Assembly (NCBI GenBank): GCA_023055505.1
Contig: JALIRH010000007.1
Coordinates: 18,531,152 to 18,595,151 of the forward strand
Source: Callipepla californica brunnescens
Lineage: Eukaryota > Chordata > Aves > Galliformes > Odontophoridae
Direction of reading: 5' to 3'
DNA: 64,000 nucleotides
Shown here one piece after another: positions 1 through 13,030 of this stretch; positions within the stretch are counted from its first letter, which is position 1; every line of letters starts with the position of its first letter. The notes under the pieces were generated by a model that saw nothing but the letters and a program-made list of their open reading frames with translations, was not told the DNA's origin and did no database searches. The translations under genes were made by a program, and so were the position numbers.

Positions 1-946
1 GCCAAGAAAAATAAAAGATAACAGTTGAAAAGAAAATGGAGCAGTCCAGTCTCCCGTTTCAGCCACGTTAACAGATGGTATGAACAATAAAGGTTGCTTT
101 TACAGTGCAGTTTTGATGAGAAGCAGGTTTCCATAAGTATACACAGTTTTCTTTGTTGTTTGGTGTTGTTTTCTTTTTGCCTGCTTTCTTTACATCTGTT
201 TCATGCTTGGTAAAAATGACCCAAGAATCATATATGCTGCCTGTACAATTGCCAACTCTCAGAACAAGAAGGGACAAGTTTTTGAAATAGCATTGTCTGT
301 TCCCAGAAACAAGCTGCAAACTGCAGATTCACGAACACTATAAACTCTGGAATAAAGCTTCCAATTAGATGAATAAGTAAGGCTTTTCTCACTGCAGAAT
401 AGGTAAAATCCAATGAAAATAACAGCTTTCATAGGGTGCATAATAAATCTTTCTGCATAGCTGCTATGGCTTCACCAAAAACCTCACAACACTCATTTAA
501 AACAACTTCCCATCCCTGCACCTCTGGTCAGCCAGGGTTATTCCAATTCCCCTTAAAGACAAATGGCAACTTGCAATAAATACCAATCTATCCTGAGTTA
601 ATTATACGCTTAATACATAGTATTTCAATCTAGAAAACTACTCTGTATTGATCAGCCTTGATCAACCAGAAAATACCACCAAAGACAGTGTTTGTCTGTC
701 TTAGTGGTGTTTGTCTTGGACTTCTTTGAAACAAAGCTCAACAGCTGGTTGAGAACAACCCCACTGCTGGCTTACAAAATGAAGAAGACAGGTATTATGA
801 CTTCCATGCAAAAGCACATAAAACTTGCCAAATAGAGTGCACATTGGATGGGGGCTGGGGCCTCCTCCCTCTGCAGGTCACTCTTTTTCCTTTCCAAATA
901 ATGGGGGGATACATTGCAAAAACACAGGAACAAGAAGCATTGTTTC

Positions 947-968
947 AGAAAAATAAATAAATAAATAA
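947..968. repeat. (AAAT)n microsatellite
   Basis: About five AAAT units in tandem within intron sequence. Confidence 0.9.
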
Positions 969-2084
969 GACTTATTCTTAGCCCTAGAAAATACACGCAG
1001 AAAGACAACTTGTGAAATATATATTTCTTTAAATGCCATACTGTTGATTTTAAACAAAAGATAAACAAGAAGAAAGATTAAAGATTAAACAAGATTTTCT
1101 CCTGATTATAAATACCAAAAATTGCCTTTTCTGCTGGAAGCCTGCATGGACCTGCCCACTAACTCAACCCAAGGGAATTTGCATTTCAGCATGCTCAAAG
1201 GGATTCCTGTGCTGTGCTCACTGATGACCATCCCGCTCTTAAGGATCAAGGGTTCCGTGCTCTGTGTTACTGAGCATGGGCTGTGCATAGTGAGTGCAGC
1301 TCTGTGGGGCTGCATTTTGAAGCCTCAAAAACATTTTCCAGCATCTTCAGTATTTCATTTCTCAGGTGAATTCTGAAATACTACTAACTGCTTAAATTGC
1401 AGATAGGATGAATATCCTTCTGATACAATTTAATTAGTTAGCTGAACAGTGGTAAATATCAGATTTTAAAGCATAAACCAGCAAGGCAAAAATTTTCATT
1501 TTTAAGGCTAAAGAGAAAATATGCAAGGTTTGTAGATAATTGTTATTTCCCATTTATTATAACAGCATTTTGTATTAATTTGCATAGTACTGTTAAGTGG
1601 TTTTCTCCACAGTCAAGAACAAATGAAATCCATTTCAAGTAGGTGTCGATGACTCCACCTTCTGTCATAATATTGTGAGTCATATTAAAGCAGTGGGCTG
1701 GGTCCTTGCCATCAAAAAAATCACACATAAACATCCCAAACACAAGGAGACTTGGAACATTCCATGCAAAAGAGGTGCTTCTGCTACGGCCACACCTCAG
1801 CCAAGGTGTTTGGCATCTACACAGTGAGTCGTTCATCACCGAACTTATAGAATGGCTGGTGGCTGCATTCAAGGTCTTAGAGTAGGTGTTAGAAATTAGA
1901 CATAATTTGTATTGGAAGACAGAAAAAAAAGATATGATTAATACAATTTCAAGAAGGAAATGGACAAAATTGTGAACAATTCAAGAGAACGCTTAAATAC
2001 ATAGCATCACAAAGAGAAGTGAACAATGTCTGCACAGTAACATAAAGAAACCAAAGATCATCATGTTTGGATTTGTTTTGAGGG

Positions 2085-2106
2085 TTTTTTGTTTGTTTGT
2101 TTGTTG
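2085..2106. repeat. (TTTG)n microsatellite
   Basis: T-rich run passing into about four GTTT units. Confidence 0.9.
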
Positions 2107-5100
2107 TTTCTTTCCTTAATGTAAGAGTTCTCATGTAAGCTTTCTATTCTGCAAACACTCCTTGAAATCAGTTATGTATAAGAAAGCTGGACACACACAG
2201 ATTTTTCCATGGCCAGAGCCTAGTGTCTAGTAAAATAGTTCAAGATACAAACTAGAAAACACAGCATTTGTCCATTAAAACAAAAGGTTAGATATAAATG
2301 AGATCTGATACTTCATGGAAATAGCAGGAAAAGATCATTAACTGAACTTTTCTATCACCAATCAATGATGAGAAGACTACATTCTTCTCTTCACTGTCCC
2401 CCAAATACAACTGCCAATTTACAACATTTATTAAAACAAATTTATTAATATTTATTTATACAGCTGAGTAACATACTATGTGAAAATGCTGTTGATCAAT
2501 TCGAGAAGGTTACCAATAATACAGATATTATTTATATGAAAAATCTAAACTGTTTAATCTGCACTACTCTGTTTCAGTCAAAACTTTGGATGGTGTTTGA
2601 GTAATACACAATATTAAAAGAAATTTCTTTCTTGACAGAAGTTAATACAGTGAGTTTCAAGCAGAACTGACAGAAAACATGACTGAAGATGTAGAGTGAA
2701 GTGCACATGTTCCTGTATTTTGCTAGCTTCTCCATTGCTGTAATTAGGAAATGTCTATAAAAAAATAAATGAATTCCTTGCTTTGCTGTTCACAGACAAC
2801 TGAAAAGGACACGTGTGCTATTTTCAGGATGGGAACTATTGAAACTAATAGAATCCCATTCCCTAACCATTAAAAAAAACAAGAGCAGAGAGACTCCTGA
2901 ATCAGATAGGATTCACCACATATTTCAAAACAGAACAGCAAGAAATACACCATCTGTTGTCCTGGAGATTGTGATTCGCAGCAGAAAGATTGCAAACAAT
3001 GGAATCTGAAGATAAGTAATGTCTATGTAAAACAACTGTGAAATTTTAGCTCACTGTCTCTTAGCATACCTCCTGTTACTTAGTCACGAACTCTGCAGAT
3101 GAGATGATACAGAAAAATCTATTTACTGCTTAGCCTGTATACTAAGTCCCACTGTTTAACCTATTCCTTAGGTTAGCTAGAATACAGAACATAAAAGATA
3201 AAACAAAGATGTAGGGGTGATGGAATCTCTAAACTAAGAACCAGCCGCATCTGCCCTTTAGAGGAAATAGTCCAAGGACGCTTAATCTATAGATATAACA
3301 CTGTTAAATGAAGTTGCCCAGAAAAGAAGGCTTGTGCAGAATAATGCACATCCATGTTTTAGCACCATCAGTCAGCCCTGAACATTGACAACATATGTAA
3401 CTGTAGACTGAAACACTTACGGAGGTAGGTTTTGATTCTTTTTAAGTTAAACAGGTTCACCCAGAGAGCAAGATTTGAGAGCATCCAGTCTTCCTAAGAG
3501 ACCACAAGGTCTCCCTTAAACATACACACAGATATACATGTGACAAGGAGTGAGATTCAGCTCCAGATCCAAACACCTAAATTTAATTTTCTACTCTCAA
3601 GTGTCCATGGACGCTTCCTTGTAGTCAGTGATCAACACATCCAGTACAACCCATCCAGCAAGATCTCCAGAATCTGAGTGTTACCTCAGAGAGATCCAAC
3701 TCCATCTGTACATTTCACTGACGGTACTGAGAAAAGTTTAGATAATTACCTAGCTGTCATGAAATTTTATGCGTCACTAAGCAGATATGTTTTGAGACTG
3801 ACACATCTCAGAAACGTGAGAAATAAAAAACATGGCTATGCATTTTAAACACAGAGATCAGCTCTTAGAAACTTGATAATGATTAGTAAGGATTTGCCTA
3901 GTACTTCTTGAAGACCTTCTCATTCGTTTAATATGAAGTCAAAAAGCTACCTCAAGTTTGCTGATAAAATTCAATAGATGCACAGTGCATCTTACTTGGC
4001 AGTTCATCTTTCAGCATTTTACTGGAAGTCTAAATGGGAAAGCAGGTGAAAAATACTTCATAAAGTCCTTCAATATCAGTCAATACACACAGACATTTCA
4101 AAGCGATTTACATTAACATCCATTTTTCTTCACAAGTATCACATTAAGGAGGGGAAATATGGCAAATATTTAATGTCATCTCAAGTGTGAGACTGAAAAA
4201 TGACTGTTCAGCAGTAGTCATCAATTACATCTTCAACTAACACAGGGCAAGGTGACAAAAAAATTACCCTACAGGATGAAACCACCAAGCCAAGTTGAGC
4301 AGTGTTACCACTACAGGTGGCAACATTTGAGAAGTCAGGAAAAACTGCAATTTTCCAACTGACAACACCTGCTACAGAAGTTTTCTCCTTGTAACGATGA
4401 TAAACCAAAAAGTGTGCTCTTGTGTAGAGGTCAGCACAGTGTTTGTTCAACTATTTGACAATTCTCTTTATTCAAGGTCAACAGGATCCTAGCTTCAATA
4501 ACAGAGTGTGTGTGTATTTCACACGACCATTATCACTTGTACATGGGCACTTGAGGGCTATTTTTCTTTAATTTATCCCGTAACTACATATATGGCTAAT
4601 CAGATTATTCCTTCTACTGTGAGTGAATTTTAAAAACCAAACTGAATCCTCGTGCCTCGCCTTTATTAGCATAACAAAACTTTACCTGTAACTTGTCATA
4701 GAAATTGATTTAGATTAAGACAGAAAGGAAGCACTGTACGATTCAAGTCCTACTAGTTAATTGCAGCATTCAGCTTTAGCAAAAAGCCTAACAAACTCTA
4801 ATCACGACTTGGCAGGAAGTTTGTGACAAAGCTTTCAAGTTTGCTATATGCATGAATGAAACCAGAAGCGATCTCATTCCATCTTTTCACCAGCTTTAAA
4901 ACTAGATTTTACATTCTCTCTGTAATATGAGATAAACATCATTTTAGAAACAGTAATGGTATAGCAGCTTTGCCAATTCTTTTGCCTATGATTAAATTTA
5001 CATAGGAAAAGGCTCATATTCATTAACCTCAACCCACACTGTGATCTGCAGAAATAACCATAAATCACAAACTTTTCCTTGGAGTGTCTGAATACCAAAA

Positions 5101-6419
5101 AGACAATGAAGAAATCCAACCAAATGATTTTTCTGCTCTGCTTGGTGAAAAAACTCCTTCCAAGTCCCGAGCGGTGAGTGCCTGACTCACTAGCTTGTCA
5201 GCAGGATTACTGTTATCAACAAGGAAGAGAGGCAAGGTAACACAAGGAGTTCAAAAACAGATTTCCCAAAGGCTCCTTGTGCCACCCTGCCTTGGAAGTC
5301 AATGTTTCTTCATTTGTCACAAACCTGCCAAACTCACTGACAGATGACCAAGACTTCAACCTATTTATTATTTATTTATCTAAGCACATACCACTCCATC
5401 AGTGCTCATACATCAGGCACTTCTGGACAAAGGTTTCCAACACCCTAAGGTGTTCTGGTCTTTACTGATGACCTAAGACACATGAAACTTGCGTGAAAGG
5501 CTAGCCTTTCGATCCAAAGCTTTTTTTGTATGTTTGTTTCAGTTTACTTCCATTTTGCCAAAATCAGAGTAAAGCTTTGACTTCATCCCAGTATGACTTT
5601 TTTTCTTACCAGTTACTGCAAAAAAAAAAAAAAGGCTATCTTTCATTCAGCTGCAACTTTGCAGTAGGACCCAGCACAACATTCAGAAGGATCATTTTAA
5701 GTCCAGATCTGAAAATAACAGTTTCAAATGTCTGGAAGTGTCCCATCTGGTACCCACAAAGGCTAAACTAAACAACACAAGAAGTTAATATTGTAAGCTG
5801 GCTTCCAGTACTATTTTAATACAGTCTGTACCAAGAGACATCACAATTTTTCCAAGTGCCTCCAACTATGCTGTAGCTGAGGTTACTTGACAATTCTAAA
5901 ATCATCAGCTATATGCACACTCAGGTGAATCACATTAAACAAATGCCTGTATGTCAATAGTTTTAATTGTCTTAAATACTGTTTATGTTTTCTCAAATTG
6001 CTACATCTTAATAGCAAATTAGTTTCTCTCATACAACAAAAACTCTTGAAAACAGTAACATACACATTTCTGAACAATGATACAGGGGAGAACACAACCA
6101 AACTGACATTTTCTTTTTGTTAAGGCTGGGTAATAATAAATTACAAGATACAAAATGGCAAGCCAAAACTAGCAGATGCAACTAATCTCTTTATTTAAAA
6201 CATATCCCCTAGCATTTTAAGGTTCTCTTTTGCATTCATTCATTCCCCACAGGGCTCAACATGTTACTGTAAATTGAGGTAGCCCTGTCCCTCCCCTTAA
6301 GGAATGTATTCATGTCAGTACCTGACCGGCTGTAACATGTTTAAACATCAAAAGGATGCCATACACATTGCCATCCAGGAGCTTAGCATTCTCCCAGCTA
6401 TATGTACGTGTCGTGCTGT

Positions 6420-7262
6420 CCTGCGTAAGGCTGAAACAGCTCTGAGTAATGAATGCTTCCCTAATATCTCCTCTAAATCTCTCCTCTTCTAATTTAAAGC
6501 CATTCCCCCTTGTCCTATCACTATCAGACAATGTAAAAAAGTCAGTCTCCTTCCTTTTTACAAGCTCCCTTTAAGTACTGGAAGGCTGCAATCAAGTCTC
6601 CCCAGAGCATTCTCTTCTCCAGGCTGAATAAGACCAACTCTCTCAGTCTGTCTTCTTAAGAAAGGTGCTCCAGCACTGACCCTAAGATGGACCCCTGAGG
6701 GCCACCACTCATCACTGGCCTCTACCTAGACATAAATCCATTGACCGCAACCCTTTGGCTTGCAGTATTGCAGCTAATTCTTTATCCACTGTATAGTGTC
6801 CCTTCAAATTTCTTTCTCTCCAATTTAGAGGTAAGGATGTGTGGATCATGTCAAAGGAATTACAAAAGTCCAGATAGACAACATCAGTTGCTCTTCATCA
6901 GTCTCCTGATGCCATCACTCCATCATAGATGGACACCACTTTGGTCAGGCTCAATCTGCCCTTGGTGACACCATGGTGTCTATCTCAGACCATCTCCTCA
7001 TCCTGTATGTGTCTTAATACAGGTTCCAGAAATATTTGTTCCATGATCTTCCCAGGCACAGACATGAAGCTCACCAGCCTGCAACTCCCTGGGTCTTCCC
7101 CTCTCCCTTTCTTACAAACAGGAGTGACATTTCCCTTTTTCGCTCACCAGGAAAATCACTTGACAGTCAATTTTCAAGATAGTGGCTTGTCAACTACATT
7201 GACCAGCTCCTTCAGGACTGGGAATGCACGTCATCTGGCCCCATACACTTTTCTCTTCTAAC
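6420..7262 (-). mobile_element. CR1 LINE fragment with internal deletion
   Basis: Read on the minus strand this is CR1 sequence. The low-coordinate part (6440-6665) matches the 3' region, with the hallmark reverse-strand text for 'CCCCCTTGTCCTATCACTA'. From about 6670 it jumps to the reverse-transcriptase region: GTCAGTGCTGG near the GVPQGSVLG motif, then DFSKAF-like text near 6870. About 1 kb of expected CR1 sequence between these parts is missing. The frames are broken, so this is a dead, old copy. Confidence 0.85.
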
Positions 7263-9239
7263 ATAGATACTGTTCCTCTAACTTATGCTCAAAATACATC
7301 TCTTTGAACTACTTATTATCACTTTCTTTCTCTTGAAATATTTCTAATATTTAGCTTTCCTGTTATGTAGCGTTCAAATTTGTACAGTCCAGTATGCACA
7401 TGGTCCCTGTAAGCTTTTGTATAGAATTACACAAAATAACCTCACTTATTTTATTGTCTCAAGCCCCGCATGTGTGTACTATTGTCCTATTTGTTAACCA
7501 AATTGCTGCCTGTCCTAATCATTGAGTTTTAAGAATTCAGTTTATCCTCATCTTTTTTCCTAATCATTGCCCCTTTGTTTCATATGGCTGTTGAAACTCA
7601 TCTAAGAGCAGAAGTGCAGACATAACTGGACACGTCTGTACTTACAGCATAAAGAAGACTTAATCAAGGGCCCATGACTATTTAATGGCTGGTCCTTCCT
7701 ATAGCACGACCCTGGCCTGTGCCAACATATCTCACATGCAGTATTTTGGCACAAGCCTTGCTGCTCTACATAACATAACACTGAATTCTGGTAGCCACCA
7801 TTGCCAACAAGGTGAACATAGGTGCCATGACATAATGTTTACCTAATTCTGCTACTACTTTCACCATTTCTTAAATTCTTCTACTTTCAGAGACTTTTTT
7901 AACAGAATTTGTTAGCATTTCTAGTGCACCAGTGGTTCAAGTATGTCTAATGTAAAAACAAACAAAAAAAAAGCAGCTTGTCACTCTTGGTAATTTTTCA
8001 TTAGAAAATCCTTTGCTTTAAAACAATTGTGTCTCTGAAATACAACGTAGATCTATAATTAAGATTATTAGCTCCAACATGGCATACATCTCCTAGTGAA
8101 ATAGGAGTAGCATTAATTTTCTATAGATGTCAACTGTTTCTATACATTCTAGCAACAAGACACAGTTTTACAAAATGAGTATTTCTTCTTCCTGAGAGAA
8201 AAGCACAAACACACAAGTAAATGGAAACACAAAGCAAGCATGTTTACCCAAAACACAGTTTAATGCCTAGAGATGCAAGACTAAGACCCAAGCATGTATA
8301 TGGCAATATCTCTGTGAAAATCTGGGCATTATGTGTTGATTAAAGTCAGTTTCCAACTTTGAAGTCTGGCTTACAGGTTTTTACTATGAATGATACAATG
8401 GTATGAAAGAAACACTGCATAATTTTTAAACTGCCAGGAGTCACATTTCTTCCAACACAACACACTGAAGCAAATAACACATCTACAGTGAAAAATTAAG
8501 CTATAAGAGGCTAGTTACTTAATAGATGAGACAACAGAATTTTCTCGAAAATGCTGAGCTTACCTGTAACCTTTCATAATGGATCTGACCACACATTCAA
8601 AGAAAGATGAAAAGTTCAAAAAAAGTCTGAAAGCTGATACATTTAAATAACAGTAATTCACAACTATCATAAAGTCCAGTAATAAAACTGACTTGTTTGA
8701 TAATTATATTTACTATATGTTATGTTATGTTGTATTATATCTGTGTAAAAACAAATATTCACACAGAATAACTATGAAAAGCAAAACTGAGGGCCTAAAG
8801 CAGAGCTCTCAGAGGCAGTTCTTGAAGCTGCCATGGAGCCCATATATAATTTCCTAGGCATTTAATCACTTACAGAATATTTTAAAGTTGAAGTTTTACA
8901 CACTCTTCAGAAGTTCAGAAGAGCAATCTTCCATCTTACCCTCTAAGTACAGACTGCTGGAACTTTCTGAAAACACGAGCAACTTTCTTACACAAATTAT
9001 ATTTTACTGAGAAAAAAAAAAGTTATATTACAGACCAAATATCCTAAATAAAAACATTTCCCCCTCATTTCTGCCATTCATAACATTATTTTCTTATTTT
9101 TTAAAGAAGACTGCAAACTTGCTCGAAACTCATTTCATTTATAATTAGAATGAACTAACTACAGTGACATCTCTCCTCACTGATGACCAACTGCAGGGAT
9201 CATGGCTCATGCTCTGAACAGCATATTCAGGAAAGCTCC

Positions 9240-9415
9240 ATTAGCCATGGTGTCATGGCTGTGAGCACAACTTTGTGTTCAAAAACACGTTTAGATGTGG
9301 TTCTGAGGGACATGGGTTAGTGGGGAGATAGTGATGGTAGGTGGATGGTTGGACTGGATGATCTTGGAAGTCTTTTCCAACTTTGGAGGTTCTGCAATAC
9401 TGTGACTCCTGTGAC
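9240..9415 (+). mobile_element. CR1-type 3' tail fragment
   Basis: The plus-strand text 'GGTTGGACTGGATGATCTTG' followed by 'TTTTCCAAC' and a degraded octamer end near 9400 is the 3' terminal signature of CR1 elements. Only about 175 bases remain, as is typical of strongly 5'-truncated insertions. It is in opposite orientation to DST. Confidence 0.8.
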
Positions 9416-9684
9416 TGGCTGGCACTTGTATTCCTGCTGAGAAGCCTCATCCCTGCTTATTCATCCAGCTCTTGCCGTAAGCTGGCATTCCTCCTGGCAC
9501 AGGGTGGGGCAGCTGTGCGGTATTTTCATAAGGCAAAGGCATCTCTGGTGAGCACAACATACCTGGCACAGAAGGAGCTGCCACGTTGCACTGTGACTGG
9601 CACACGTGCACTCCAGGAGTGCTCCACACCCACAGGCATGCTCTGAGGTGGCCACATTACATCCCCACCACTGTCTGGGACAGA

Positions 9685-10400
9685 AAATCACAGCACAGAT
9701 GAGGATGGAAGGAAGCCTCAAGGGCTATCCTGTCCAAACCTCCAGTGTCCAAGCGAGTTAGCCAGAGCAGGATGCCCAGGACCATGTCAAGGCAGCTTTT
9801 GGACATCTCCAAGGAAGAAAATTCACAGCGTCTAGACAACCTGTGTCAGTGTTCAGCCACTCCACAGCACAGTGTGTTTCCTGATGGTCAGACAATACTT
9901 CTTGATTCAGTTTGTGCCTGTTGACCCTTGTCTTGTCACTGGGCACCTCTGAAAAGAGCACAGTTCTGTCCTCTATGCACCCTCTCTTTAGCTATTAATA
10001 GACATTGATAAGATGCCCCTTGAACATCCTCTAAGCCAAACAATCCCAGATCTCTCAGCCTTTCCTCATATGAGAGTTGCTCCAGCCTCTTAATCACTTT
10101 TGTGACCCTTCATTTGTCTCTCTCAAGTATTCCTGTTTCCCTCTTGTACTGAGAAGCACAAGCACTGTGCCATCACCAGTACTGAGGAGAGGGGAAATAT
10201 CACCTCCCTCAACCTGCTGGCAACATTGCCTAAAGCAGACCAGGATACCACAAGCCTTTGTCACAGCAAGGTCCATTGCTGGCTCACATTCTGCTTGGTG
10301 TCCATCAGGACTCCTGGGTCATTTTCTGTCAGACTGCTTTCCAGCTGCACATGCTGGTGTCTGGAGCTTCTCTACCCTAGAGCATGCCAACCAGTAGCAT
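9685..10400 (-). mobile_element. CR1 LINE 3' fragment
   Basis: This minus-strand CR1 has its 3' end at about 9685 ('AATCACAGCACAGATGAGGA' is the reversed terminal region). It extends through the 3' UTR and the end of ORF2 to about 10400. It is diverged, with many stops. The small open frames over it on both strands are shadows. GC-rich DNA between this copy and the preceding tail (9416-9684) is unassigned. Confidence 0.85.
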
Positions 10401-12863
10401 CTGCAGACACAAAGCCTAAATTCTGAGACCATCTCTGCTCTTCAAAATGGAGTCTGAGAGCTACTCAAACAGACAAACTGAGCATATGAGGAGCCAGAGC
10501 CAGAAATATGTGCATTCTGTTAGCATTTAACCTACTTACCAATATGAACATAAGCTAAGTTTATTTTTATTCTCTGGAATAAAACACTGTAGTTAAAAAT
10601 ATCAGGCAACTGTTTGGAAAGACCGTTCCAATCTTGTGAGCAATAGCTGGAAATTATTATCTCCATATAAATGATACAAAACTGCAAAGGAAAGAATCAT
10701 AGACGCTCAATGAAATCAGTGGAAGAATCTCACTGACTTCATCAGCAAGGTGACTGAGCCCAAGAACTATGACCTCTCAAAGCAAAAAAACATCAGATAA
10801 GGACTTTAAACATTCCTGTGGAGGACACAATATTCTTAGGTGTAGAAGATATGTTTACAGGAACAGGGTGAGCTAAATGGAAACAGGCACAGAAGTGCAC
10901 AACAGGAGAACTCTGCACTAACTCAGGAGACACCGAACCTCAGCCACTGAATTATCTGCTTTATGCAAAGCACTCATGTCATAGGTGCCTGTTTTTCCTA
11001 GTTAAAAAGCCATGAATGAAACTGTCAGAGCACTGCCAAAAACGGCAGAGCAACTGCAGGTAGTCAGTAATACCCCCAAAACATTAACATTTGCACAGCC
11101 AGAGGACAGAGTTCTAGTTTTTAGTTAATCTGTACCACAACTACGGGCTGCTAAGATGTAAGGCCTATTTTGCTCAGCACAAGAAGCACTGGCACAAGTC
11201 TCTGAAAAAGATCAAAGAAATATTCTGTATTATTCCATCTCACATGCTCTTTCTTTTTTTTCCCTCCCCCTCCTCTGTACCTTTTAAACTGTTTATTCTT
11301 TCAGATTCTCATCTGTGCTACGTTCATTCTTTCAGCTGTTCTGTCCTGAAGTAAAAAAAACAAACCAACAGCCCAGTCCTTTGCCAGTTATTTCCCTTTG
11401 CCTTGCCAACCTTACTAAAAGAAGACTTTCTTGTTGGCATGCACCTCCTCCCTCACTGGCTACCCAGTACAGAAGCATTAGTCAGAAAAACAATTCATTG
11501 ATTCATATGCAACTTCATATTGCCTTGAAGTTCCAAACTGTCACAGCTATCTTCTCTGGGACTCAGAGCACTTCTTATGCTTACAGCCTTTTTACACAGC
11601 ATTAGGGGAATTGAATGTATCTGCCTGACTCATTTGTCTCCCACTTCACTTCAGTGTCCGAGTCCCCATACTGTATGCATGCTAGTTCTTCCTAGGTTTC
11701 TTTCTGTGATAAGACAAGTGGTCTCACAAGAGGAAATCCCAAAAACCAAACGATCTGCATAGAGAGGGACAAATTTGATGTGTCTTATTTGGGACTCTCC
11801 TTCAGTACTATACCAAGGAAATCAGTACCTTCAGCCTCCCTCATGATACACCCCAGAGTATACCACACAAACTCTTCACTCATGCTGTAATAAAATCTGG
11901 AATTTGCAAGCCCTGTAAGTGAGGGACAAGTCATTTCACACTAATTAGCCCAGAGGCAAGAATACACTTCCCTGTGTGTGGTTCTGTAAGAAACAAACCT
12001 ACAAACCCTCTTGTTCAAGTTAGGAGTAAAGAAATGTACAAATACAGACAGGCATCAAACAATAGGCAAGGCTGAGCAAAGCACTGATTTTAAGTCTTGT
12101 TCTTCTGTTGAGCCCCAGTGAGAAAGTCAATTTTATCAAGAGACTCCTGCTCTTAATTAGAATCTAGATTTAGACTGGTCTGACTGCCTGGTCAGTAGAC
12201 ATCTTCAAGTAGATTTAGGTAAGTAAACCTAGTGTACCCTGAAGCCACAAATGGTTTTGACAATGCTAAATGTCACAAAAAAATACAAAAAGAGTGCAAG
12301 AACAGTTCCTCCTAATTCTGAGAGTGCTCAAGTCAACTGGTCTCATTTTCCATGAGACTGCCTTGTCATTTTCCAGGGAACTTAGAGTACATCTCAGCTT
12401 CAATCAGAAAAACTGCAGAAGATCTCAGTTCTAGAGGATCTGTGAACTCAAATGGAGAAGAATACAGGGAATTAAGGCATTTCTCAGGTTATGTAGTAGT
12501 TGAGGTACTTAATCAGTAGTGCAGTTTTGGACCGCACTGTTTAGCTCTGACTCGAACCTGACTGTACACTGATGTATGACCAAAGGGACTGTGAAGAGGA
12601 CTGAGAAATAGAACCTCAGGGACAATCTTCTCAACAGCTTGAAGGTGAACTTAAAAGATATGCAGGTTTCATGGGTTCTCTCCTCAGAGGAATGAGGGGC
12701 ACAAAAGGGCTAATAAACCATCTTTTGACTCCAAAAAGTCAAGGATTGCCCAGGAAGAGCTAGTGTCACCTCCACAGCTGCAGAGTTATTTATAGGAACA
12801 GAGCCCTCTCCATGTGGATTAAAACACTATAATTAATATTTCTCAAGAGAACAGAGTACTTAC

Positions 12864-13030
12864 CTGTATTTATGAATGATGGCATTAAATAATCTTCCAT
12901 CACGCCAGCAGGTAGTGAAATTTTCACAATGGATTCCAGCATATCCCTCAGTTGTCTGCTGTGACCACAGGAGCAATCTCTCTTTAGCAGACATGTCCTC
13001 TGACTCTCCAGTAACATGGATATCAGATAT
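12864..13030 (-). CDS. DST: DST exon: start of CH2
   Basis: This is a 167-nt exon of 55 codons plus two bases, from phase 0 to phase 2. It encodes [20 protein letters not shown], continues through [15 protein letters not shown] and ends IIHKY plus the first two bases of an Arg codon. [12 protein letters not shown] is the typical CH2 core. Minus-strand borders are GTATTTTAG|ATATCT and [28 protein letters not shown] is diagnostic for DST; plectin and MACF1, as I recall them, read ISDIQVSGQSEDMTAKE. This is the first exon shared between the full actin-binding-domain isoforms and the isoform starting at 22113. The next expected exon (PDLIDMN...) was not seen in the remaining 12.8 kb, so it probably lies beyond position 1. 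A Met-started open frame overlapping this exon (13059-12790) is in a different frame and is a shadow. Confidence 0.96.

Larger units (their letters stand above)
1..12863 (-). other. DST: DST intron after first CH2 exon (5' part)
   Basis: This non-coding DNA lies downstream of the CH2 exon donor at 12863 (GTAAGT). It holds CR1 pieces at 6420-7262, 9240-9415 and 9685-10400, and small tetranucleotide repeats near 948 and 2085. I saw no DST exon in 1-6419, 7263-9239 or 10401-12863. In particular, the expected CH2 continuation (PDLIDMN, EKIGVIRLLDPE) is absent from the minus strand as far as I could read. An unassigned open minus-strand frame at 1543-1872 is discussed separately. A moderately GC-richer stretch at 1125-1320 has no recognisable content. 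Confidence 0.7.
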
